11,926 nucleotides of DNA. It comes from CAZZDA01 sp964652585. GTDB lineage: Bacteria; Patescibacteriota; Patescibacteriia; UBA1544. Where the stretch lies: positions 1 to 11,926 of the forward strand of contig CAZZDA010000032.1 in the NCBI GenBank assembly GCA_964652585.1, written 5' to 3'. This document shows, one piece after another, positions 7,150 through 11,926 of the stretch. Under the pieces are notes generated by a model. That model did not search any database and was not told the origin of the DNA. It worked only from the letters and a program-made list of their open reading frames with translations. Numbering within the stretch: position 1 is the stretch's first letter; each line of letters starts with the position of its first letter. Both the position numbers and the translations under genes were made by a program.

Positions 7150-7683
7150 ATGCTCATATCCCACATAGAAAGCTTGCTCTTTACCTCTGCAAAACCACTC
7201 TCGCTTGCGCAGCTGGTGAAACTTACCAGCAGCACCAAAAAAGAAGTAGCAGAAGTACTTGGTACGCTCAAAGAAAAATATAGTGCTAAAGAGAGCGGTA
7301 TTGCACTGCTAGAAACCGGCACCCAGGTACAATTGGTCAGTGCGCCGAAGAACGCGTCTCTTGTACGAAAACTGCTGAAAGATGACATGACAGGGGAATT
7401 GACGCGACCGTCTCTTGAGACGCTTACGGTTATTGCCTATCGCGGACCCATAACCAAAGCGGCAATTGAAGAAATTCGCGGAGTCAACTGCAGTCTCATT
7501 ATACGCAATTTGCTCATACGCGGGTTGATAGAGGAGGAAAAAGGCGAAGAAGCGCTGCAATATCGCATCACTACCGAATTTTTGCGCTACTTAGGCGTTT
7601 CGCAGGTAAGCGAGCTGCCCGACTACGAAGAATTACATAGCGTACAGGTAGACTCTTCTCCGCCCGCTGGCACAGCAGAATGA
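7150..7683 (+). CDS. scpB: segregation and condensation protein B
   Basis: Partner of ScpA in the SMC condensin complex; 177 aa, at the short end for the family. Two winged-helix domains are visible. The first covers about 1-75 (IESLLFTSAKPLSLAQL start). The second covers about 85-165 and holds the hallmark ETLTVIAYRGPITKAAIEEI and RGVNCSLIIRNLLIRGLIE. The C-terminal tail (about 160-177) is Ser/Pro-rich and probably disordered. It lies 3 nt downstream of scpA. The stop is followed by a repeat-filled spacer, so this is likely the end of the aspS-scpA-scpB unit; no classical terminator is present unless the repeat hairpins serve as one. Confidence 0.94.
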   Translation: MLISHIESLLFTSAKPLSLAQLVKLTSSTKKEVAEVLGTLKEKYSAKESGIALLETGTQVQLVSAPKNASLVRKLLKDDMTGELTRPSLETLTVIAYRGPITKAAIEEIRGVNCSLIIRNLLIRGLIEEEKGEEALQYRITTEFLRYLGVSQVSELPDYEELHSVQVDSSPPAGTAE

Positions 7684-7715
7684 CTTACTGACTTTCCACA
7701 CTTAGTGTAACATTG

Positions 7716-7795
7716 TGTCATTCCCGCGAAGGCGGGAATCCAGTCAGTTATAGCGTAGATTCCCGCCCCGTACTTGATACGGGGCGGGAATGACA
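7716..7795. repeat. 80-bp composite inverted-repeat element (MITE/REP-like)
   Basis: Outer ends TGTCATTCCCGC (7716-7727) and GCGGGAATGACA (7784-7795) are exact inverse complements. Inside are two separate hairpins: ATTCCCGC-GAAG-GCGGGAAT (7720-7739), and a 14-bp perfect stem ATTCCCGCCCCGTA / TACGGGGCGGGAAT (7759-7772 and 7778-7791) with loop CTTGA. Antisense translation gives the peptide WIPAFAGMT, which I recall as a common spurious product of dispersed intergenic repeats in many bacteria. A related half-copy lies at 10062-10087. No target-site duplication is evident. Confidence 0.85.
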
Positions 7796-7820
7796 AAATA
7801 TTGATGTAGGTTTGTATTTT

Positions 7821-7855
7821 TGTTCCATGCTCCATGTTTTATGTTCTATGATCTT
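7821..7855. repeat. 7-bp tandem array (TGTTCCA type) next to a start codon
   Basis: Five consecutive heptamers are TGTTCCA, TGCTCCA, TGTTTTA, TGTTCTA and TGATCTT. The array ends 2 nt before the ATG at 7858. The period is exact although the units are degenerate. Confidence 0.7.
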
Positions 7856-7857
7856 GT

Positions 7858-8745
7858 ATGTTTGAATTTCTTCTTCCATTGTTAAGTATCTTTTGGAATA
7901 CATGGGTACAGACTCTTGAAGTACCGGCACAAAAGAATAGTGCTCCCGCGCCAATTGTGCGGGTTATTGATGTGGAAACAACAGCGGCGGCACATGGTAT
8001 GTATGACACCGCAACAGGGGAGTGGCACTTGGCAAAAAATATTGACGAGGTACGCCCACTTGCCAGTATTACGAAGCTCGTAACGGCATTAACGATTCTT
8101 GAATATGACCCTGAACTTGAAGCGCTTGTTGCATTTACCGAGGAGGATAAGATAGAGGGTGGGCGCGTCTATTTTGGTGAAGGTGAGGAACTAACGCTGC
8201 GCCAGTGGCTTGCCGCATCGCTCGTAGCATCAGACAATTCCGCAATACAAGTATTGGTTCGATCGGTTGAGACGAATAGAAATGTTTTTGTAGAGCGTAT
8301 GAATGAAGTAGCACAGCGTATTGGTATGAACAGTGCGCGTTTTGCAGAGCCAACGGGACTTGATCCGGCAAACGTCGCTTCAGTACGTGATATTGGCATG
8401 CTCTACAAAGAAGTGCTTACACATCCTGAAATTATTTCCATACTCAAACAATCGGAAATAACGGTTCATGTGGCGAATACGGGTAGAGAACAGCGGCTCT
8501 CTGCCACAAATTGGCTGACCACAAGTTTTTTGAAAGATGATCCTTATGAATTTTTAGGAGGAAAAACAGGCTATCTAGATGAGGCGGGATATTGTTTGGT
8601 ATCAGCGGCGGGAACCAAAGAGCATCCGGAACCGCTTATCGCGGTAGTACTTGATAGCGCGTCACGGGAATCGCGAGCACAAGAGGTGAAGAGCTTGCTC
8701 TGGGCGGCATTGGAATATGATACATTGAAGCATGAGAGTAAATAG
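7858..8745 (+). CDS. D-alanyl-D-alanine carboxypeptidase-like protein (PBP5/peptidase S11 family)
   Basis: Penicillin-binding-protein-fold serine peptidase expected to trim D-Ala from peptidoglycan stem peptides outside the cytoplasmic membrane; 295 aa. All three active-site motifs are present: S70-I-T-K73 with the nucleophile Ser, S125-D-N127, and K236-T-G238 (FLGGKTGYLDEAGYC). The protein ends soon after the catalytic domain and lacks the C-terminal beta domain and amphipathic anchor of PBP5, so it is a short version. The N-terminus (residues 3-19, FLLPLLSIFWNTWVQTL) is hydrophobic and could export or anchor the protein, but it lacks the basic n-region of a normal signal peptide. The ATG at 7858 lies directly after the heptamer array with no Shine-Dalgarno site. 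An endopeptidase or beta-lactamase-like activity within the same fold is a less likely alternative. Confidence 0.88.
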   Translation: MFEFLLPLLSIFWNTWVQTLEVPAQKNSAPAPIVRVIDVETTAAAHGMYDTATGEWHLAKNIDEVRPLASITKLVTALTILEYDPELEALVAFTEEDKIEGGRVYFGEGEELTLRQWLAASLVASDNSAIQVLVRSVETNRNVFVERMNEVAQRIGMNSARFAEPTGLDPANVASVRDIGMLYKEVLTHPEIISILKQSEITVHVANTGREQRLSATNWLTTSFLKDDPYEFLGGKTGYLDEAGYCLVSAAGTKEHPEPLIAVVLDSASRESRAQEVKSLLWAALEYDTLKHESK

Positions 8746-8753
8746 CGTATACT
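8725..8753 (+). promoter_or_regulatory. candidate promoter for the small export protein gene
   Basis: TTGAAG (8725-8730), a 17-bp spacer and TATACT (8748-8753). It straddles the 3' end of the carboxypeptidase gene (stop at 8743-8745). Transcription would start near 8760, giving a leader of about 50 nt before the ATG at 8810. It would allow the export protein and tpiA to be made independently. Confidence 0.5.
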
Positions 8754-8809
8754 ACACACAGCAATAGGGTTTATTTTTGTACCCCTGCTTCTCACTACTT
8801 ACCCTTAGT

Positions 8810-9280
8810 ATGTCTTTTCTTCCTCCCGAACTCACTGTATTTCTACTTGCCATGTTGCCGGTAACGGAACTCCGAGCGGCATTGCCTCTTGCGCTGACCG
8901 TATACAATATGTCTGTGGTGTCCGCGTTTATTTTTTCAGTTCTTGGTAATATTGTTCCGGCAGTATTACTTATGAAATTTCTTGAACCAGTATCTGCGTA
9001 TCTCATACGACGGTATCCTCTGTGCGATCGTTTCTTTTCTTGGTTATTTATGAGAACCAGAACTAAATTTACCGCAAAATATGAGCGATGGGGAGAGATT
9101 GCACTTCTCCTTTTTGTGGCAGTACCTTTGCCGGTTACCGGTGTGTGGACCGGTTCTGTGGCAGCATTTCTTTTTAATATTCCGCCGAAAAGAGCGGTTC
9201 TACTCATGCTAGGAGGACTTTCTCTCTCAGGTATTATAGTAACAGGGGTCACTCTGGGCTTATTTAAAACTATAGTATGA
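8810..9280 (+). CDS. small multidrug-export family membrane protein
   Basis: Integral membrane protein of the family usually annotated 'small multi-drug export protein' (Sm_multidrug_ex), 156 aa; substrate and true function are unknown for most members. Family hallmarks are TELRAALPLAL at 19-29 near the first helix and VAVPLPVTGVWTGSVAAFL at 103-121, whose P-L-P-x-T-G-x-W-T-G is the best-conserved segment. About four hydrophobic segments can be seen (roughly 8-30, 34-58, 97-122, 127-153), with a basic stretch (82-93) between. The ATG at 8810 is preferred because the protein then begins at the family-typical position; the same frame extends 11 codons upstream to a TTG but adds nothing recognisable. 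The TGA stop overlaps the tpiA start as ATGA, indicating co-transcription and coupled translation. Confidence 0.82.
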   Translation: MSFLPPELTVFLLAMLPVTELRAALPLALTVYNMSVVSAFIFSVLGNIVPAVLLMKFLEPVSAYLIRRYPLCDRFFSWLFMRTRTKFTAKYERWGEIALLLFVAVPLPVTGVWTGSVAAFLFNIPPKRAVLLMLGGLSLSGIIVTGVTLGLFKTIV

Positions 9281-10047
9281 AAAAAGAAATTATTGCCAAT
9301 TGGAAAATGAATTTGTCAGTACAAGAAAGCGTGGCGCTTGCAAAAGACGTGGCTCGTGATAGTCATGTACTGAGCGCTCGTAAGAGCGAAGCTATTCTCT
9401 GCCCTTCATATCCCGCTTTGCCCGCGGTGCAAAAAGTGCTGGCAGATACTTCTCTTACTATGGGAGCGCAAGACATTTTTTGGGAACAAAAAGGATCGTA
9501 TACGGGAGAAGTTTCAGGAGAAATGCTGAGAGACGTAGGGTGTTCGTATGTTATTATTGGACATTCTGAAAGAAGAAATATGTTGGGAGAGACGGGTGAA
9601 ATGGTACAAAAAAAACTGCGCGCCGCTATTGAAGCGCGGCTTATACCTATCCTCTGCGTGGGTGAGCGATTTGAGGAGAGGCAAAATGGACTCAAAGATC
9701 ATGTCATTACCGAACAAGTGAGAAGTGCGCTCAAAGGCATTGACCTACGATCAGTTTCAAAATTACTCATTGCCTATGAGCCGGTATGGGTTATCGGATC
9801 AGGGCAAGCGGTAGAGCCGCAAGAGGCGGAATATACCAGCGAGGTTATTCAACAGATCACAGTTGATATATATCAGGATGTTGCCAGTAAGTCAAAAGTT
9901 ACTGTACTGTATGGCGGTAGCGTTGACGAACACAATGTCGTATCATTTGTTGAACAATCAAGTGTTGGCGGTGTTCTCATAGGCGGTGCAAGTCTTTCAT
10001 CTGATTCATTCTCCGCAATAATTCAAGCAGTAGAACAGCACGTTTAA
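9277..10047 (+). CDS. tpiA: triosephosphate isomerase
   Basis: Glycolytic enzyme that interconverts dihydroxyacetone phosphate and glyceraldehyde 3-phosphate in the cytosol; 256 aa, standard length for the TIM barrel. Catalytic and binding residues are all present: N8 and K10 (ANWKMN), electrophile H96 in IIGHSERR (93-100), general base E168 in AYEPVWVIGSG (167-176, the flexible phosphate-gripping loop starts here), and phosphate-binding YGGSV and IGGASL near the C-terminus. The start codon shares four bases with the previous stop (ATGA). No obvious terminator follows; 15 bases downstream begins the inverted repeat at 10062. Nothing is missing or unusual. Confidence 0.97.
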   Translation: MKKEIIANWKMNLSVQESVALAKDVARDSHVLSARKSEAILCPSYPALPAVQKVLADTSLTMGAQDIFWEQKGSYTGEVSGEMLRDVGCSYVIIGHSERRNMLGETGEMVQKKLRAAIEARLIPILCVGERFEERQNGLKDHVITEQVRSALKGIDLRSVSKLLIAYEPVWVIGSGQAVEPQEAEYTSEVIQQITVDIYQDVASKSKVTVLYGGSVDEHNVVSFVEQSSVGGVLIGGASLSSDSFSAIIQAVEQHV

Positions 10048-10061
10048 CGTTTTTTGTTGTC

Positions 10062-10087
10062 TGTCATTCCCGCGGAAGCGGGAATCC
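10062..10087. repeat. half-copy of the inverted-repeat element
   Basis: TGTCATTCCCGC (10062-10073), GGAA, GCGGGAATCC (10078-10087). It matches the left half of the element at 7716-7741 except in the loop (GGAA here, GAAG there). The hairpin stem is 8 bp (10066-10073 with 10078-10085). It ends directly before the ATG at 10088 and is followed by a heptamer array, the same order as in the other copy. Confidence 0.85.
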
Positions 10088-10090
10088 ATG

Positions 10091-10118
10091 CTACCCACTA
10101 CCTACTACGAACTACCTC
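10091..10118. repeat. 7-bp tandem array (CTACCTA type)
   Basis: Four consecutive heptamers are CTACCCA, CTACCTA, CTACGAA and CTACCTC. The period matches the array at 7821-7855, with a different unit. If the ATG at 10088 were used, the array would encode the first residues of the TPR protein. Confidence 0.7.
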
Positions 10119-10123
10119 TTCTT

Positions 10124-11038
10124 ATGCCCTACGATATACTTCCCTTTCTCATCATGATCATCGGATTTGTACTTTTAGGTGCGGTTATTGTACGGAAATT
10201 TCCGGAAATTATCTCACTTGATGTTGATCGTATGCCGCAGGAACAGCAACGAAAAGTAAAGAAACGTATTTTAAAAGATCGATTGGAGCGCGGATTCGAT
10301 GTACAACTACATGGTGTTATGCGTGTAGCTCGCCCCTTATGGCACAGGATTAAAAGATCTTTTTATGCGCTCTATGAAAAAATAGTGCATGTAGAACGTG
10401 TGCGTCGGCATAAACGGTCAAAAGAAAAGCTTGAACCGAAATCAAAAGATATTATACACAGCAAAGTGCAACAGCTGCTGGACAAAGGAAGGGCGTATAG
10501 AAAAGAAGGTGAGCTGGATAAAGCGGAAGATGCGTATATTGAAGTGCTTGGTATTGATCGTAGTTTAAAGGAAGTGTACCGTGAGCTTGGGGAGATATAT
10601 GAAGAAAAGAAGGAATATGCTCATGCGAAGGAAACCTATGAACATCTCTTAAAACTTACGGAAGGCGAGGATCCGGGCGCGTATTTTCATTTAGGGGAAG
10701 TACAGAAGAAGCTGGGTAATTTTGCGGAAGCAAAGAAAGATTTTGAAGAAGTAGTAGATACAGAGCGATATCAAGTTCGCGCGCTGGCTGATTTAGCAGA
10801 TGTCTGTCGCAAACTGAACGAAACACAAGAATGTGTACGGTATTTAAAAAAACTGGTTACACTTGAACCAAACAACCCGCACTACCTTGACGAGCTGATT
10901 GAAATCAGTATACTGGAGAAGGATTACAAAACGGCATTAAATGGATATAGGACATTAGAGAAGGTAAATCCTGAAAATCAGAAACTTCCCGAGCTCAAAG
11001 AGAAGATTGAGACATTAGGAAGCAATAAGCCGTTGTAG
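10124..11038 (+). CDS. membrane-anchored TPR repeat protein
   Basis: Protein-interaction scaffold of unknown specific role, 304 aa from this start. Residues 4-24 form one hydrophobic helix (ILPFLIMIIGFVLLGAVIV), an N-terminal anchor. A basic, helix-rich stretch follows (36-105), which could be cytoplasmic and membrane- or RNA-facing. Four to five tetratricopeptide repeats then run at about 112-145, 146-180, 185-215, 219-250 and 253-285, with the usual W/L-G-Y-A-P spacing (for example A-Y-R-K-E-G-E-L-D-K-A). The ATG at 10124 is preferred over the in-frame ATG at 10088 because the 12 extra residues come entirely from a heptamer repeat array placed directly after a dispersed inverted repeat. The last codons and the TAG stop lie inside tRNA-Thr. 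Arrangement and size resemble small TPR proteins common in CPR genomes; partners are not known. Confidence 0.8.
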   Translation: MPYDILPFLIMIIGFVLLGAVIVRKFPEIISLDVDRMPQEQQRKVKKRILKDRLERGFDVQLHGVMRVARPLWHRIKRSFYALYEKIVHVERVRRHKRSKEKLEPKSKDIIHSKVQQLLDKGRAYRKEGELDKAEDAYIEVLGIDRSLKEVYRELGEIYEEKKEYAHAKETYEHLLKLTEGEDPGAYFHLGEVQKKLGNFAEAKKDFEEVVDTERYQVRALADLADVCRKLNETQECVRYLKKLVTLEPNNPHYLDELIEISILEKDYKTALNGYRTLEKVNPENQKLPELKEKIETLGSNKPL

Positions 11039-11104
11039 CTCAGTTGGTAGAGCGCATCCATGGTAAGGATGAGGTCTCGGGTTCGAACCCCGACGACGGC
11101 TCCA
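11029..11104 (+). tRNA. tRNA-Thr (anticodon GGU)
   Basis: Complete cloverleaf. The acceptor stem is GCCGTTG (11029-11035) with CGACGGC (11094-11100, one G-U), the D arm GCTC/GAGC, the anticodon stem CATCC/GGATG with loop ATGGTAA and anticodon GGT at 11062-11064, and the T arm TCGGG-TTCGAAC-CCCGA (11077-11093). The discriminator base is T (11101) and CCA is encoded (11102-11104). The first ten bases overlap the end of the TPR gene. Confidence 0.95.
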
Positions 11105-11190
11105 GGGTCGGTGGCAGAGCGGTCAAATGCTCGAGACTGTAAATCTCGCGTCTTCGGACTACGGGGGTTCGAATCCCTCCCGGCCCACCA
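11105..11190 (+). tRNA. tRNA-Tyr (anticodon GUA)
   Basis: Class II tRNA with a long variable arm. The acceptor stem is GGGTCGG (11105-11111) with CCGGCCC (11180-11186, one U-G), the anticodon stem CGAGA/TCTCG with loop CTGTAAA and anticodon GTA (11139-11141), a variable arm containing a TCTTCGGACT hairpin region, and the T stem GGGGG/CCCTC around TTCGAAT. The discriminator is A (11187) with encoded CCA (11188-11190). It begins on the base right after the CCA of tRNA-Thr. Confidence 0.95.
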
Positions 11191-11203
11191 CCACTTCGCA
11201 ATA

Positions 11204-11234
11204 AAAAATCCTGCTTACTCGCGGGATTTTTATT
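11204..11234 (+). terminator. rho-independent terminator after the tRNA pair
   Basis: AAAAATCCTGC (11204-11214), loop TTACTC, GCGGGATTTTT (11221-11231): an 11-bp stem with one T-G pair, with the T-tract built into the 3' arm. It ends the TPR/tRNA transcription unit just before the next promoter. Confidence 0.85.
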
Positions 11235-11263
11235 TGACACAAATATGTAGAGAGGTGTATAAT
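11234..11263 (+). promoter_or_regulatory. consensus sigma70-type promoter
   Basis: Perfect TTGACA (11234-11239) and perfect TATAAT (11258-11263), separated by 18 bp. It is the strongest promoter in the window and directs transcription from about 11270 into the lipoprotein gene. Its -35 shares its first base with the tail of the upstream terminator. Confidence 0.9.
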
Positions 11264-11269
11264 TCCAGT

Positions 11270-11284
11270 TGAGAATCATTCTTA
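11270..11284. promoter_or_regulatory. Fur-box-like operator at the transcription start
   Basis: TGAGAAT-C-ATTCTTA is a 7-1-7 inverted repeat with 6 of 7 arm positions complementary, and it closely resembles the classical Fur site (consensus TGATAAT-n-ATTATCA). It lies from about +1 to +15 of the consensus promoter, a location at which a bound repressor would block transcription. Which Fur-family protein binds, if any, is inference. Confidence 0.5.
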
Positions 11285-11307
11285 ATTATATTTATTAACA
11301 TGTATAT

Positions 11308-11757
11308 ATGAAAAAACACTATATGTTTGGAGGTATGTTATTTGCTTCCGCACTATTTTTAACAGGATGTCTTCATAACACCTCGCAAGTTACCACAGAA
11401 CAACCGCTACCTATACCGGCAGAGGAACAACCTACTGAAGAAGAAGGAGTTCCTACCGAGGCTTTCGAAACAGATCAGCCTGGAGAAGTCATGATACAAA
11501 CCTACGCGCTTGCAGATATTGCGCGGCACACGACACCTGAAGATTGTTGGTTTGCTATTGACGGTCAAGTGTATGACGTAACGGCATTTATTGCCTCAGG
11601 CAATCACGGTGGAGGCGATACAATTTTAGAAGGATGCGGTAAAGACGCGACTGAACTCTACAAAACACGTCCTATGGGTTCGGGAACGGATCATTCAGAG
11701 AAGGCATATGGATTCTTGGCGAACTTTGAGATAGGGGAGCTTACAACACAAGAATAG
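11308..11757 (+). CDS. cytochrome b5-like heme-binding lipoprotein
   Basis: Predicted exported lipoprotein carrying a single cytochrome b5 domain, 149 aa. The N-terminus has a basic n-region (MKK), a hydrophobic core and a lipobox L-T-G-C with C21 as the lipidated residue. A Pro/Glu-rich linker (about 30-60) follows. The b5 domain (about 66-146) has H-x-x-x-x-D-C-W near its start (H74, D79, C80, W81), then IDGQVYDVTAFI (84-95), a first heme ligand candidate H100 in NHGGGD where most b5 proteins have HPGG, CGKDATELY (110-118), and a second ligand candidate H129 (D-H-S). C80 and C110 could form a disulfide. The ATG at 11308 is fixed by the signal peptide; no Shine-Dalgarno sequence is seen. A strong promoter with a Fur-like site precedes it, and a membrane protein gene follows 2 nt later. 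Electron transfer at the cell surface is inferred. Confidence 0.85.
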   Translation: MKKHYMFGGMLFASALFLTGCLHNTSQVTTEQPLPIPAEEQPTEEEGVPTEAFETDQPGEVMIQTYALADIARHTTPEDCWFAIDGQVYDVTAFIASGNHGGGDTILEGCGKDATELYKTRPMGSGTDHSEKAYGFLANFEIGELTTQE

Positions 11758-11759
11758 GC

Positions 11760-11926
11760 ATGTATTTAAAGATCATTTTCATAACCGGCATCATCAATGT
11801 GGTGAGTATTGTGTTGCTGTTTTTCTCCTGCCGTTGCATCGGAGGTAAATTTGCACTACTGGCAATGCGTCATCGCTGGTTTCAATGGCTCTATAAGTAC
11901 CACTGTTGGTACTGGTGGTTGTTTTT
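11760..11926 (+). CDS. small His/Cys/Trp-rich membrane protein (3' end outside window)
   Basis: Partial gene: 55 codons are visible before the window ends, in an open frame starting with ATG 2 nt after the lipoprotein stop. Residues 4-23 form a strong transmembrane helix (KIIFITGIINVVSIVLLFFS), followed directly by CRCIGG (24-29). A second segment then follows with basic and aromatic residues, including H38, H48, C49 and the cluster W50-Y51-W52-W53. The tight coupling to a heme-binding lipoprotein and the presence of His residues next to helices suggest a membrane redox partner, perhaps a heme-b protein, but no family can be assigned from the visible part. Confidence 0.75.
   Translation, partial: MYLKIIFITGIINVVSIVLLFFSCRCIGGKFALLAMRHRWFQWLYKYHCWYWWLF

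Noticed and set aside
7623..7954. Minus-strand ORFs 7623-7835 and 7748-7954
   Set aside because: They are made from the inverted-repeat element and heptamer array and contain the WIPAFAGMT repeat peptide; no coding signal.
124..10047. Mobile element or prophage cargo
   Set aside because: No transposase, integrase or phage gene is present; the genes are conserved housekeeping genes with similar composition.
7716..10090. The repeats as a CRISPR array
   Set aside because: The copies are 2.3 kb apart, palindromic and without regular spacers; no cas gene is present.
11040..11279. Minus-strand ORF of 79 codons and plus-strand ORF 11060-11272 over the tRNA genes
   Set aside because: Both are translations of the two tRNA genes and the terminator. 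The peptides (for example GGIRTPVV) are typical artefacts of antisense tRNA translation.
124..11757. Alternative genetic code (TGA as Gly)
   Set aside because: TGA ends the exchanger, scpB and small export protein genes at family-typical lengths and no internal TGA is needed in any gene.

Overview
The window looks like a piece of a Patescibacteria (CPR) chromosome, most likely from the Parcubacteria side. The evidence is small, tightly packed housekeeping genes all on the + strand, 1-4 nt junctions or overlaps, almost no Shine-Dalgarno sequences, a small TPR protein anchored by one N-terminal helix, and a cytochrome-b5-like lipoprotein of a type I associate with this group. TGA is used as an ordinary stop, so the code is standard table 11, not the TGA=Gly code of Gracilibacteria/SR1. 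The lineage is inferred from gene content; no phylogeny was possible.

Layout. 1-123: upstream region with a weak promoter candidate. 124-3760: one likely operon of a Na+/Ca2+-exchanger-family membrane protein, an adenylate-kinase-type enzyme with an unusual zinc knuckle, type I methionine aminopeptidase with an insertion between its metal-binding Asp residues, RuvX/YqgF and RecO. 3777-4499: a divergent orotate-phosphoribosyltransferase-like protein with the window's only clear ribosome binding site, closed by a terminator with a UUCG loop. 4559-4657: a perfect 13-bp inverted repeat and two promoter candidates, one of which would give a leaderless aspS message. 4658-7683: aspS, scpA, scpB. 7684-7857: an 80-bp composite inverted-repeat element followed by a 7-bp tandem array that abuts the next start. 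7858-10047: a D,D-carboxypeptidase-like protein, a small multidrug-export-family membrane protein with its own promoter, and triosephosphate isomerase. 10062-10118: a second copy of the inverted repeat plus another 7-bp array. 10124-11038: TPR protein, whose last codons lie inside tRNA-Thr(GGU). tRNA-Thr joins tRNA-Tyr(GUA) without a gap, and a terminator follows. 11234-11926: a near-perfect sigma70-type promoter with a Fur-box-like palindrome at the expected transcription start, driving a cytochrome-b5-like lipoprotein and a small His/Cys/Trp-rich membrane protein that runs off the window.

Most of the window is ordinary core biology: translation and tRNA charging, N-terminal Met removal, recombination and Holliday-junction processing, SMC-ScpAB chromosome organisation, glycolysis and cell-wall trimming. 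The parts most worth attention are the possibly iron-regulated heme lipoprotein/membrane-protein pair at the end, the repeated 'inverted repeat plus heptamer array' modules placed directly before start codons, and the overlap in which tRNA-Thr supplies the stop codon of the TPR gene. Three starts were placed on evidence: aspS at 4658, the small export protein at 8810 and the TPR protein at 10124.
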